64,000 bases of DNA, from NCBI GenBank assembly GCA_037043015.1, contig CM073323.1:18795758-18859757 (forward strand). Reading direction: 5' to 3'. Below the pieces are notes generated by a model. It saw only the letters and a program-made list of their open reading frames with translations. It had not been told where the DNA came from and did no database searches. This stretch comes from Bryum argenteum. Lineage: Eukaryota; Streptophyta; Bryopsida; Bryales; Bryaceae. Every line of letters starts with the position of its first letter. Positions within the stretch are counted from its first letter, which is position 1. Below are positions 24,121 to 37,126 of this stretch, piece after piece. The position numbers and the translations under genes were made by a program.

Positions 24121-25855
24121 TCAAAGCTCCTGGTGCTCGGGTGGTTTGTCCACCTGATCGATTTGCTTATACGAGGGAGCAGAGCCAAGGGGCTCGCCAC
24201 CGGACGCATACACCAGCAGGCCCACGGCAACGAGGGCGAAGGCAACGAAGTAGAGCCCGTCTACCGATTCATGGAATCCGAGCGCCCGGACCGCCACCGC
24301 CCACATGTCAGATGTCAGAAGGGACAGGTTCAACATGGTGGCGCCGTTCATTTGCAACAACCATGGCACCATGCTCGCGAAACTGAAACACGAGAGCGCG
24401 AATCCCAGAAACGGTAACACGGCGCTCGCGTTCCATTCTATGGCTGCTACCTCGTCCGCTTCCAACACCACTAGCTGACACGCGCTGATTATTGCTCCGA
24501 AAAACCCCACATGCGCCAGAAACTCCACCTGCATCCATGCTCCAGTCAGACTTGCTACAAGAAACACTGGACCACGAATGTGTCCATAAAAAAACTCCTT
24601 GTGGCGAATCAACCGACAAACCAACTCTGATATTGAAGGACAGAGATGTTGATGATTGACTGTGGAGTTGAAGATTTTAGTTGTGACGTTTCCACTTTGT
24701 TAAATGGTTGTTTTTCTACGGATATATGATGAATGTACTGTAAGGTAGACAAGCCTTTCACTATCATCAGCTGACCTCTACTGTACTTATTTGCCCCATG
24801 ACGTATTCTTCTCATTTTCAATATTATCAACTTGATCCCAATCACTATGTGCAATACAATTATTGACACTAATGAGTCTAGTCTATGTTATGTACTACAA
24901 ATAATGAGTCTAGTCTGAGCTCTGTACAAGAAAGCTATCATAGATCAATTAAGACGATTCTTTCGCTTGTTTGTTTAATGCAATTTTTTTTGTTTAGTGC
25001 AATTTTCAAGTCAAATGATTCCTCTCATTAACGCCAATCACTTGCACATCTCTCCATGTTCGATTCATGTTTTTGACTTCACTCATTTCTTAATAGATTT
25101 GTTTTTCACCCAGATTGAGCACATGTAGGATGGGTTCAATTTAGATCAACCGTATAATAAGGTCGAATTTGTGAGAGTCTCGTTAAAATGTGGTGCTTTT
25201 AAGAATTGAATGATAAGAGGATGAGAAAGGTGGGGGGGGGGTGACTGACCTGGTCCACTTTCTTGACGACGAATTCCTCGCTCACATTAGAGACAGCATA
25301 CATCATGGAAGCGGCGAGCACAAGGGCATCGCCCAGGAGCACATTGGCACCGCCGCTGGATCGATCCTGGGCATGGACATCCGAGAAAATCACCACAATC
25401 AATCCCGCCACACAAATGGCCACGCCCACGAAGTGCTTTCGCACGTAACGAGTATGCAGAAACAGCCACGTGAGGAGCAGCACGCAGGGAATAGTCCAGC
25501 AATCGAGCAGCATCACGCTCGTAATCGACGTGTACTGGTACGCCTTCACGGCCAGGTAGTTCCCTTCCACGTCGAAGAACGCCAGCAGCAGATACCAGTA
25601 CCAGCTGATTTGAATCTCCTTGCCGCGGTACAGCATCGCCGAGCCATACACTAACGCCAGCAAGACGTAATTCAGCAGGGATTGCGTCGCGGGTGCATCA
25701 ATCCCGCGCCGCGCCAGCAACGAGGAGGTTAACCCCGTGCACGTCACGAGTAAACTCAGTACCTGTCCCACCGCTATTGCCTTCAACCCTACACTCAGTT
25801 TGTCCGACCGAACCTTCTCCACCACCCACACCCTCCATTCCTCCACGCGCACCAT
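24121..25855 (-). CDS. SLC35F-like (EamA/DUF914) membrane transporter
   Basis: Two exons on the minus strand (25855-25250 and 24528-24121) give 337 residues and flank a 721-bp intron. The protein is mostly hydrophobic with about ten predicted membrane helices, for example VLSLLVTCTGLTSSLLARRG, YWYLLLAFFDVEGNYLAVKA, FVGVAICVAGLIVVIFSD and, in exon 2, GFFGAIISACQLVVLE. Segments YRGKEIQISWYWY, YQYTSITSVMLLDCWTIPC and SNVSEEFVVKKVDQV are typical of the SLC35F1/F2 group of the drug/metabolite transporter superfamily. Substrate is not predictable from sequence. The start is the first in-frame ATG; the frame stays open further upstream but only with non-ATG codons. The C-terminus is a short polar tail. 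Confidence 0.92.
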
Positions 25856-26740
<885 letters not shown>

Positions 26741-26810
26741 AATATCACGGACCCTTCCTTCTCATGGTTTCGTGCTCGAACAAGCTTTGTATTCACTATT
26801 ATTCAATTAA

Positions 26811-27072
26811 CCCCTAACCTTTCTTAAAACCCGAAACGGGTTTTGGAGGTTCCCGCAGGAGAAAAAACTCAACCAACTTTGACCATTATAATCTCACAAA
26901 TGAGGAAGAATGAACGGTTCAAAATTGGTATGTGAGAAGAAGGTCAAGTGAATTTTGAGATCTTACGGTTGAATCTCTAAAATAATGCTTAGATTGAGAT
27001 GTTTTGAGCTTGATCTGAAGGAAGGTCAAATTTTGTGACTTAGACCGTTTTGCAACAAGGAAATTTTAGGGG
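26811..27072 (+). mobile_element. 262-bp TTAA MITE, copy 1
   Basis: Flanked by TTAA at 26807-26810 and 27073-27076. Begins CCCCTAACCTTTC and ends with the reverse complement of CCCCTAAAATTTCC. No coding capacity. The interior (for example GACCATTATAATCTCACAAA) is shared with copies at 28919-29180 and 31562-31823, and all three have the same length. This copy and the inverted one at 31.6 kb are the most alike. Confidence 0.85.
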
Positions 27073-27076
27073 TTAA

Positions 27077-28479
27077 GTTTACAAATCTACGAATTTTTTA
27101 GATCTATGAATTTCGATGTACATGGGTGCTCGTTTTTAGCTCAAATTTAAGGGACAATGCTCAAAAATGGCTTGAATATGAGATTTCCAATGTATGATGA
27201 AGATAAGACCAAAAGAAATTATTGTGCTCAAAATGGCTTGAATATGAGATTTCCAATGTGTAATGAAGATAAGAGCAAAAGTAGTTCTCATGCATGGGAA
27301 AAGTAAGTGGAAGGATAATCAAAGTGGATTTATAAATTTTGGACTCTCTCCAATTTGCTATGAATTTTTGAAGGTGGACCTATTTTTTTTTGAAATGGTA
27401 CCCTAATTTGACACCTTGTAATGTTTGAGATGAGTATATGGTACTATTGTATTGTGAAACTATTATGTTGCTGTGAATATAGAAGCCTACACCTCCATTA
27501 TTGGTATTGCTCCACTTTTTAGCATTCTACCTAATTTTTGATTCAAGGTGCACCTATGAGCTTCTTTTCATCTATAATACAAATTATGTGGTTATCAGAA
27601 ATTACTAGTACCATTCTCGGTACTTTTTAGGACAATTAATAAAGACCTCATTTAGAGCATTGCCAATAGATTAGCAATAGGGCTATCTAAATGTAGGACC
27701 CCTTCAAGTCTACACCCTTCAAAAGCATTTATTATTTAAGCCCATGCAGTTTTTATTTTTTGGTATGCTCTTAATTCTTTATCATCTAGAGCTCTAGTCA
27801 TAGGCAAGAAAAACAATGGATATAGACCATAGCGCAAGTAGAGATGTGATGTGAGGCAAATCATTTGCCAACTTAGATTGAGATATTAGATGAACAGTAA
27901 TCCACTAGGCCTTACTTAACAAAAAAGACCGAAGCACTAAGAACTTAAGGACTCGCAAAGCATGAAAGGACCAGTCATTTTTTATTTTTTTTATTGTTGT
28001 ATGTCACCCGAATTGTTTGCAGCTATATTGTTGAGTTTAACCATATAATCTTGTAATGAACATAATTTGATACATATGGAGCACATCTTGATCTTGATGC
28101 CTTATAAATTGGAAGATCACAATATATACAAGTACTCATAAGAGACCATATAATTTCATCATTTTCACTTTAGAATAATGATGTTAGTAACAAAGCTACT
28201 ACAATGCAAAAATCACAAATTAGGAACTTGTTTATCTTCATTTAAAGAACACCCTTGTATAAAAAGAATTTATCACTCAAAGTTTCCACCACTAAAACTA
28301 AACTCTTCTTAAGTATCCATCCCAAAAAATAAAGTTGAATCGAACGGTAGGACACACATCACGGCAAAAACCTTGTGTTTTATCTTGTTACATATATAAT
28401 CATGATTTAAAATCTAAACAAGAGGTTAAATCTTCCAACTAGAAATTTGCTAAGTTTATTTTAAGCTCATGAATAGGCT

Positions 28480-28521
<42 letters not shown>

Positions 28522-28914
28522 ACGAACTAAAATTTTTGATTTCACATAATTTTGCCAATGCATGCCATTAGTTCATATTTATTTGGATGGATTCAATATT
28601 TTTACCATGCACAGTAGACTTGATCTGGAATCTAACTCAACAGATTTTGTCAAAAACAAACTCCATACAAAGAAGTTATGGCTCCTCAAAGCTTAACCCT
28701 TCATTCAAAATGCTGTTTTTCAACGTTTAGCATTTACAAGGGTCAAAACCGATGTACCTACATAAAGAAGAAGGGTCACAAATCTCGAGCCGAGAAGTAA
28801 TCACCACAAATATTTGGGTTTTCCATACCTTTTTACTATCAACTCCAATTCTCAAATATAATAAAATTCGAGTACAAATATAATTATTCCTATAAATATA
28901 AAATTTTCAAAACA
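27077..28914. other. AT-rich repeat-like intergenic DNA
   Basis: No gene. A 34-bp phrase (CTCAAAATGGCTTGAATATG onward) occurs around 27170 and again around 27230 as a local duplication. An A homopolymer of about 38 bp lies at 28481-28518. Confidence 0.6.
28481..28518. repeat. A homopolymer
   Basis: About 38 consecutive A. No LINE or SINE body is recognisable upstream, so I treat it as a simple repeat. Confidence 0.9.
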
Positions 28915-28918
28915 TTAA

Positions 28919-29180
28919 CCCCTAAAGATCCAAGAAAGTCAAGATGGCCTTCCACAATTCTCGCAAGGAGTGAAATCAAGCCAAAGTTGACCATTATAAT
29001 CTCACAAATGAAAAAGAATCAACGGTTCAAATTACAAGTGCAAGTAAAAAGGCAAGTTCACTTTAGGATCCTACAGCTGGATTTTTCGAATTGATACTTA
29101 GATTGAGCTTTCTTGGACCTGAAGTAAGCAAAGGTCATTTTCTTTAATTTAAGCAATTTTGAATCAAGGATCTTTAGGGG
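28919..29180 (+). mobile_element. 262-bp TTAA MITE, copy 2 (diverged)
   Basis: Left flank TTAA at 28915-28918, right flank decayed to TTTA. Termini CCCCTAAAGATCC and its reverse complement GGATCTTTAGGGG are a 13-bp perfect inverted repeat. The interior shares GACCATTATAATCTCACAAA with the other copies at the same offset and orientation as copy 1, but is otherwise more diverged. Confidence 0.82.
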
Positions 29181-29918
29181 TTTACATGTCCAGAATAACA
29201 TAAATTCTACCAAACCTAACGTGCAAATATGGTACAATGTTATAGAAAAGGTAGATTGTTTTTCACTCATTTTTTCACATGACCAAAAGTGGGTAGAAAA
29301 GGGCGATTGATTGGGAGCTTAATCAAAGCGTGTATGAAAACAAGCTAGTCACTTTGAAGGGACCCATGAAGTAACATCATGTGTATCTTGCTCATGGCGG
29401 AGTTTCCAAGGGCCCCCTTTCAAAAATTGAAAATGGGTGAAATCATGATCCTGTAACATCAGTTTCAATTGTGCTCAGAAGACCTATTATTATTCCTATA
29501 ATAAAGACAAGAAAGATGGTTTCTCATTATCACCAACCAAAGTTTTGAATTTGAGGAGGGTTGTTGCTTCCAAGGTCTCCATCAACCAAAACCTTTTTAT
29601 TTTTTAATTAGTTTCTTCTCACACCCATATGATTGCTTCCTTTTCTCAAGAGTCATGAAAGCCAATTCATCCTACAGTACCAACCAAAAGTTTACGTTCA
29701 GAATTGAAACAAGAGAACATGTCACAATCTTCAAACAATTGTCATGTTCACAAAAATGATCCAAATTGCCAATCACAAATTGTATCAGAGAGATAATGTA
29801 GTATTTTATACCATCATTTGAAGAAATTTCAATAAAACTAGAAATTCTATTTTAATATTTGACTTTTTTAACATAATATCTACTATTTACCCTTACCTCT
29901 CATTACGAGCTACTTTAG
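29181..29918. other. AT-rich intergenic DNA
   Basis: No gene, RNA gene or repeat structure recognised. Confidence 0.5.
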
Positions 29919-29931
29919 TTGAGGCATGATA

Positions 29932-30295
29932 GGCACCACAAGCCTTGGCTTGGTGGTTAGGGCTTAGGCCCCCAATGAGGAGGTCGTGGGTTCTATTCCC
30001 CATGCCGGCATGGTGCTCACCACTATAGTCCACCCAACTATTGTGGGGGGTCCTTGGACCTTGTTGTATGGGTACCTCAAAGCCCTTTGGGGGGATACTA
30101 TGTCAAGTATCTTCAAGGCATTAGTAACTAGGCTAGAAACTAGCGTAGTTATAGTGTCCACCCTCAAGAGGGGGAAGTAGTATTGTTTCAATTTCCCCTT
30201 GTCCGGTGGCCATCGGGATATTAGCATTACGAACGGACACTTCATTCACGCCGGCCCCTTGGAAAGGGACCGGAGTTTCTATCTTTCTATCTATC
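29932..30295 (+). mobile_element. tRNA-derived SINE with 13-bp target duplication
   Basis: The 364-bp body is flanked by a perfect 13-bp direct repeat, TTGAGGCATGATA (29919-29931 and 30296-30308). Near its 5' end it carries a pol III A-box-like sequence (TGGCTTGGTGG, 29946-29956) and a B-box-like sequence (GGTTCTATTCC, 29989-29999), spaced as in a tRNA gene. The body is GC-richer than the flanks. It ends in a short TCTATCTTTCTATCTATC tail instead of poly(A). SINEs are transcribed by RNA polymerase III and copied by LINE enzymes supplied in trans. The perfect target repeats suggest a fairly recent insertion. Confidence 0.9.
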
Positions 30296-30308
30296 TTGAG
30301 GCATGATA

Positions 30309-31557
30309 CAATAGAAAACTTCAACCCTCTTTAGAGAAAGCTATTTCGATACACTTTCTACACATGCAGTTGTGTTTTAGAAAGAACTTGAATCATACCC
30401 CCCCAAGAAGCTCAAAATTGGACTTTTGTACTCTTAGTAAATGTCGCAATAAACAAGGGCAACTTCAAATAATCATATCTAGCACCTGGAATAACCAAAT
30501 TCCATGAAACTACCACCAAAGTGCTCAAAATGTAGCAAATGTTATCAAAATCATCTCTTTTATGCTTATCCAAGCCTCATGTGTAAGAAAAGTCCATGAA
30601 CAATCATTACACTTTAAAATGTGTATGCAGCTTTTTCAATAAGAAACAACATGAAGGTTATTTACAACAACGCCACTCAATATTTGTTAATGTGAGCCAC
30701 ATATATGTAAAGGGCATCAGAAGAGGTTCCTAAAAAAATAGTAATACTCTCTTCCTTAACAAACCTCACCATCTAATGGTCTTCATAACAGCTAAAGGTA
30801 GATACTAAAAAGTAAGTTAGAAGATTCCAAAGTTATCAAATGAAGTTACACATTTTTGGAGGTTTTTCATATATTGGTGAAGTAAAATGCACTACCTTTC
30901 TTTCATACTTCATAACTTGCAATTTGGATAAATTTTACAAAGATGGTGGTTATTTGAAAGTTGGAAGGTATGTTTTCTCATCTTGCTTTGAACGTAAACT
31001 TGTTGGTGGGTACTGTACAGTAAGTTATAATACCTTTGTGATATAGCATTTTGCTTCACTTAGAAGGTGGATGAAGATTCGGAGATTCTCCTATCAGTCA
31101 TAAGATGTAGAGTTTTAAAGTTGAAAATATTACGATGAATAATATTTGGCGATATACTTTTTATGACATTTTCGATCACTAGCCAAGCGTCTAGTGTAGG
31201 GGTTGATCATATGTTTGATCAACCCCTAAAATTGCCATTTGTTGGTCACTTTGTGCAAGTGGAGGATGGCATTTAATTTTGTGTGATCAATCCTTGTGAT
31301 ATTCCAAAGTACGTTCACCTTCCTAAAACCAACCCCAAGTGTTTTACTCATATAAATAGTGTCAAGAGGTTTTAAAGTGCCTTTAAATGAAACCCAACCA
31401 TTTGGCTTTCTAAAGGTTAATTATTTTTGAGCAGGTAAAAGAAACCTCCATATGAATTTGTTGGTGGGACCCACATTCCCGTAAAAATATGCCTATCTGG
31501 TAGATACCATCCCTTCATCATTATTTTAAGGGATTGAAAAAAAAGGAAAATTCCAGA
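30309..31557. other. AT-rich intergenic DNA with a TTAA-end-like palindrome
   Basis: No gene. A palindrome GGGGTTGATCA-tatgtt-TGATCAACCCC lies at 31199-31226. On each side it reads like the end of a TTAA element (AGGGGTT and AACCCCTAAA), possibly two abutting elements. Confidence 0.5.
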
Positions 31558-31561
31558 TTAA

Positions 31562-31823
31562 CCCCTGAATTACCTTGTTGCAACACGACCCAAGTCACAA
31601 AATTTGACCTTCCTTTAGATTAGGCTCAAAAAATCTCAATCTAAGCATTGGTTAAAAGATTCAACCGTGAGATCTCAGAGTTCACTTGACATTCTTCTCT
31701 CATACCAAATTTGAACCGTTCATCTCACCTCATTTGTGAGATTATAATGGTCAAAGTTGGTTGAGGTTTTTTCTCCGCGGGAACCTCCAAAACCCGTTTG
31801 GGATTTTAAGGAAAATTAGGGCT
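31562..31823 (-). mobile_element. 262-bp TTAA MITE, copy 3 (inverted)
   Basis: Inverted relative to copies 1 and 2. TTAA flanks at 31558-31561 and 31824-31827. The interior closely matches the reverse complement of 26811-27072, including the AACCTCCAAAACCCGTTT region and the central GACCATTATAATCTCACAAA. Terminal bases are slightly decayed (CCCCTGA at one end, AGGGC at the other). Confidence 0.82.
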
Positions 31824-31827
31824 TTAA

Positions 31828-32891
31828 TCTTTGTAAAAATCCTCATGAAGAGGTGCAATATAACTTTAAAATTACTCTTTGGAAGTGCAATATAACTTTA
31901 AAGTTACTCTTTGGAAGTTTTATTACCAAGAGGTGCAAGTGCAAAGATGCCAAAAAAGGAATCATCACAAACAGGGGCTGATTCAAAAAAATAAAAGCAT
32001 GAAGACATCCACACGAGCTTTTCCCTCCAAAAGAATTTTCAAATGACTGCCCGAAAAAAAAAAAACATCCTAAATGGCGGGGACAGGGGGAACCGACACC
32101 CGCCAGAGGTGCCATAATTCAATACACTTGACTCGCCACGTCAGAAACTACCACATCACGCACTCCACGGATGAATGATACATCCACTGTTTTCATCCAT
32201 GCGACGAACAGAGGACGAGATCGTGCGCGCGCGGGGATGGGGTCGTCGTCCTCGTCGAGACAATTTGAAATGGGAAGCCCAAAATGAGCGCCATGACGAC
32301 GGGCTTCATCGACAGCCCTTCCCTCTCCTTTCATTTCCTTTCATTGCATTGCATTCCTTTGGTCTTGCTTCTGGTTTGGTCCTGGTCCAGGTCCATCCCC
32401 AGCCTCGTTAACTTAGTCTACACTGCTTGACTTGCCGCCATCGTGCTCCCGCCACTCCCCTTCCTTCCACAGCATAACAGAGTGGAGGAAAAAAAACGAA
32501 CGCACCGAGTGCTTGACCCAGCTCTTCCACGCACCCAATTTCTGATAAGAAGTTGAAGCGTTCTCGAGGTTGGGATTGGCAGGACGGGATAGAGAGAGTG
32601 GGAATTTCGCGAAGACCGAGAGTGAGAATTTGGTTCGGCGCCGAGTGTGTGATTCATTGCGTCGGGAGATTTTTATGTCAGGAAATTGCGTCTTGTTTGT
32701 GACGCCTAAAAAATCAGAAGATTTTTGTGCGGTAGGATACCAGAAGATATCGTGTGGGGAGTCATGAGGCTTTCCCGCCCTTCGGACTTTGAATTAGAAA
32801 AGGTCTGGGTTGATACAATGTGCAGTGATCGGGGTGTGTAGTTGTATATATAATTTTTGAGATTTATAGAGTAGGTAGCGTGTTGGTTTTC
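31828..32891 (+). other. Promoter region and leader of the E2F-like gene
   Basis: Shifts from AT-rich to GC-rich near 32200. An imperfect duplication of TATAACTTTAAA...TTACTCTTTGGAAGT lies at 31857-31920. An E2F consensus site lies at 32771. No separate gene supported. Confidence 0.5.
32771..32779 (+). promoter_or_regulatory. E2F-binding consensus upstream of an E2F-family gene
   Basis: TTTCCCGCC matches the E2F core TTTSSCGC and lies 121 bp upstream of the start codon of the DEL-type gene. A weaker variant (TTTCGCGA) is at 32605-32612. Atypical E2Fs repress E2F target genes, so the site would allow control by canonical E2Fs or autoregulation. Match seen; function inferred. Confidence 0.55.
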
Positions 32892-35800
32892 ATGGATTCC
32901 TCATCGAAGCAGCAGTTGCCCCGGCGGAGCCCGCTGCAAAGCCGGGGTGTAGTGAGCAAGGATCGGATGCCGCCGCTGACGCCCAACACAGGGCGCGATG
33001 TGAACACGACGAAGGAAAGAGATGCATCACAACAAGGCAATACGGGAAAGGAGAATTGGTTACGCAAGGGCAAGAGGCCGGCCAACAGTCCAGGTTTGCC
33101 TCAGTATGAAGTATTCGATGAGTCCACGCAGAGCATGTCGCCGTCGGAAAGCCAGTTTCAATCCGATGCTGATACAGGACGAGCTCAATCGTACAATCGC
33201 AAGGAGAAATCCTTGGGTCTTCTCTGTGAAAAGTGAGTCCTCTGCATTGTATGCCCCCGTTTCTCAGCCTGGCGGAAGTCTACGTTATTTTCGTATTCTT
33301 CGAGGAAATATTCAGCACTGACATTTGGATCAGGTTAAGCAATGAATGCTGGACCACATTGGATGGTCAGCACAAATGGTGTCAGGTTCTGTACGAACTT
33401 GATGTAGGGTGAGCTAGCGCTAATTAATAGATATTTTTTCCCGGAGATTCTCCTTCCTATGATAATGTGTGCTTGATCGATCTATGTTGGCACCATTATC
33501 AGACGGATGCTTAAAGAAATTTACGTTTTGGAGGCAAGTTATCAAGGCTGGTATTCACACCCAAAATTTAAAGTCACACTCAAGGACGTGAATGGTCTTG
33601 CATGTGTTTAGTTGTTGTAACACAAACAGGAGGAGAGTGCACACCCTGTTAATTGTACTGCGAAAAATGTGAACGTACCATTAGTGTACATTTTACAGTG
33701 TGAAAACGTTCCTTGAGTAGCACTCATCCGACTGACTTGAACATGTACGCTCTAGTACAGGTTCCAATTGCTGGCTTTGCGCGCTGAAACATGTGCTTGG
33801 GGTGTCTGCAGCTTCTTGAACCTTTATGGAGCAGAGGAAGGAGAATGCATCAGTCTCGATGAAGCTGCAACCCGTTTAGGTGTTGAAAGGAGGCGTATTT
33901 ATGATATCGTAAACGTTCTCGAAAGTATTGAGGTGCTCCACTTTCCGTATAAATACCATAGATTACTTTCCAGATCATTTTGCTAGTTTGTGTGATACGA
34001 TTCCATTGTTACATGGGCATCTCGATTTTTTAATGTTTGATCTTCTGTGGAAAACTCATTTTCAGTTAACCTTTGCAGATACTTATCCGAAAAGCGAAGA
34101 ACCGATACACTTGGCATGGATCCACGAGGTTGCCTCAAGCTCTTCAAACCATGAAGGTATGGTAATGCGGAACTGAATGCTTAATTAATTAGTCCTGAGT
34201 CTGGTTAATATTCCTGCTTTCAAATCGTGCTCCGTCGCTCAAGAGATGTTTAGTATGTATAGAACAAGAGCTAGCTGTGACACTTTTTACTGTGCAGGAG
34301 GCGGCTCTACGTGAATATGGATTAGGAGAATATGCCAACGTCACAAGCGAGGAATGTAGGCCAACGAACGTGACCAATGTACGTTCCATACTACCAGCGT
34401 GGATTTAGAGATAGTTTCAATACTGCTTATTGACGACAACCATATGTTGCTCGGTATCATGTCGTTAACAGCAGTATGGATCTTAACGCTTGTTTTCATC
34501 TCCTTGTGCAGAATTATGAATCTTCAGATGATGAAGATGAAGAAAGGAAATCGTTTCCTTCACAAGAGTCAGAGGGATGTGCCTCAGTCCAGTCTCAACA
34601 AAGTGGGGGCCTCAAAGCAAAAGCAGGTAACATTCGGTTTTGTATTTATTTTCGATAGGAAATGAATATCGATCAAGAGTTGTGTGCCAGATCGTTGCAT
34701 CTATTCTGCAATTTACCATTCTACAAATAACATGGGATGCGCCCTTCCAGAGTGCCGACGTGAGAAATCATTGGGGCTCCTGAGCCAGAAGTTTGTTCAA
34801 CTTTTTTTGGTTTCTCAGACTCAAGTTGTTACACTTGAAGATGCCGCTCGGCTGCTCCTTGGTGATTGCAAAGATGCCTCCAAACTCAAGAGTACGTTCC
34901 AAAATCAATGCCGAGATACTAATCTACAACTGCAGATGGCAGTGCATTTCTATGTTTGATATAGTATCACGGATACCCTTGTAATATCGTGTGATACTTT
35001 TTGCAATGGCAGCTAAAGTGAGGCGTTTATACGATATCGCGAACATTCTTTCATCGCTGCAGCTTATTGAGAAGGTATGTGTTCAGCTACTTGCTCGAAT
35101 TGTATCAGATCCTGTACTTTGCATTGCATTGGAACCTTGTTCTTCTGCTAACTGAAGATTGTGCATCCATATATATTAAGGTTCTGAGATGCAGTAGTTG
35201 TCGAAACGCGCTTTCTGAGTTACAATATATTTTGGTGGTAGAAAGCGGTTGCGTTTGTAGTGAAATCAAGTAATGCTACTGTGCAGACACACATGGCGGA
35301 GAACCGGAAACCCGCTTTCAGGTGGCTCGGCACAAAAGATGACCTCGTCGGTCCAGCCACCCGCATGAGGATATCAGGGGCCCACATCTCGAGCCAGGAT
35401 CTGAACACAAGCCCTTCTCTGTGCATTGAGAGAACGAACAGAGGTCTGAAACGAGCAGCTATGGCTGCACCAAGGGTGGAGTCCAATTTGTCGAAGAGAA
35501 CAGCTTTGAAGCCATTGCAGCCAAGAGATCCGAACATTATGACCCCTCATTGCAGAGATGTTATTAATAAACCCGTGGCGCTGTATCCTCGGATATCACA
35601 AGTCGACTCCCCTGTATCCAATCCCAAAGGCAAAAGTGCCGACGCATCCGAGTCTCCTATTGCACCACCAAGCACCCCATTTTCAAATGGAGCAGCTTTA
35701 GGATCGACTGGTAAGTATGTCCGAAGCTTTCAGCGTTTGCCATTACACCTAATTTTAGGGTCCATGGCCTATAAAACCGAATCCTGCCTGCTCCCTGAGG

Positions 35801-36780
35801 ATTCCGTTGAACTCCTGAGCACGCCCTACCGTACTGTTCTGTTTTTCCAAATACTACATCATGCCTGCTTCGGTTTGTATAATCTTTCAACAATGTGCTG
35901 CACTGAATCGTCTCGGTTGTACTCGGGTAGTCTTACAGTTCTTGTGATTGACATCAGGAGGTTGGAGAGAGTGGAGTGACGGCGTCCAGAATCAAGCAGT
36001 GCCCATCACCCCCCCTCCTACATACACTGCGCCTTGCTGTGATCATTCTGGACCTTCAAATGCAGCAGTAGCAGCAGCTTGCTCCATTGACATGAATACG
36101 CCCACTCGCAGTGAATGCGCTCCAGTGACTAGCCAGAGTCCAGGAACGAGCTCTCCGGCGATGCTCCCTATAACCGCAAGTTGCTGCCCCACATGTCAAT
36201 CTAGGGGGTCGTTTGATACCTTCTACCCAGCCAGGCCTCCCGCTGCCGTATTTAATCCTTTCTTTCCTGCATTTGCAATGCATCCTCAGCTGCTGAATTT
36301 GTCTGGCAGTCGGGCGAACGACTGTTTGGTGCACAGACCAGAGATCGGAGTTGCAGCCGCCGCTACCATGCAGTACGGAAATGAGAGTGAGTTCTTCCAT
36401 CCACTCCATTTGCTTTCGTACACGACCACTATCTCCGCAGTACATAATGAAAGGAATGGTGTACATATCCTGATGCGTTTTAACTTATGATAAATCATAA
36501 GCTCACTAAGCCGATGAACCGGACTCTTTCGTTTACAATGAGCCGAACTCCTAGTGAGAAATTGTCTCATGCACAGAACAGCTGCGAGGAATATAGTTCA
36601 GACCGAGGACGCAAGGATGATCCTTACTTACCTGTTGTTTGGGTTGTGTGGCCAGCCCTGGGTCACATGTTCGCATGTTACATGGAGACGATGAAGTCAT
36701 GGTATGCACAAGCAGCGTCGATGGCGAGCCCGGCGAGCCCACCTCCTGCGCGTCCTGGTACGCCGCAGAGCCCTTCATGA
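32892..36780 (+). CDS. DEL-type atypical E2F transcription factor
   Basis: Exons: 32892-33232, 33812-33932, 34079-34156, 34298-34378, 34512-34626, 34751-34891, 35013-35074, 35287-35710, 35958 to about 36390, and about 36555-36780, giving roughly 670 residues. There are two winged-helix DNA-binding domains. The first (about residues 104-180) contains [30 protein letters not shown] and [11 protein letters not shown]. The second (about 245-330) contains [32 protein letters not shown] and [11 protein letters not shown]. There is no DP-dimerisation or RB-binding region. This is the DEL/E2F7-8 layout: such proteins bind E2F sites as monomers and repress proliferation or endocycle genes. The C-terminal half is Pro/Ser-rich and unrecognised. 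The last splice is uncertain: the strongest donor (36387) gives the wrong phase for the terminal exon, while a donor at 36391 fits. Confidence 0.9.
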
Positions 36781-37126
36781 CATGACAGGGACTCATGTAT
36801 GATGGTTCTCGAATGGAATCTGGTTGCACAAGTGCAGCAGGTGTAGTAGAATTTTTGACACATGATTGCTCATTGCAGTCCTTTCTTTGTATGGATATTG
36901 TAGACAAGGGTGCGGTAGGAAATTCACAAGTGCGTCTCATTAATCACCCATCTTGTGGTGAGCGCTGTAACAGGATTGTTTATAGTTATTTCCTCCTTTG
37001 TTTATTTAATTTACTGCAACTCTTGTTTTGGGGAAATGTCCATGGAGTCTAACCTTTCACGAAGTCGGAGTGGATAAATGAACGGCTACTACAGTACGAA
37101 GGTACACATTCTGAATTCAGACGTCT

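Noticed and set aside
29932-30005. A tRNA gene
   Set aside because: A and B boxes are present, but I saw no complete cloverleaf. The 364-bp body with 13-bp target repeats fits a SINE.
26811-31823. One single 5-kb transposon with 262-bp inverted ends
   Set aside because: Each end unit has its own TTAA flanks on both sides, and a third copy lies inside, so three separate MITE insertions are the simpler reading.
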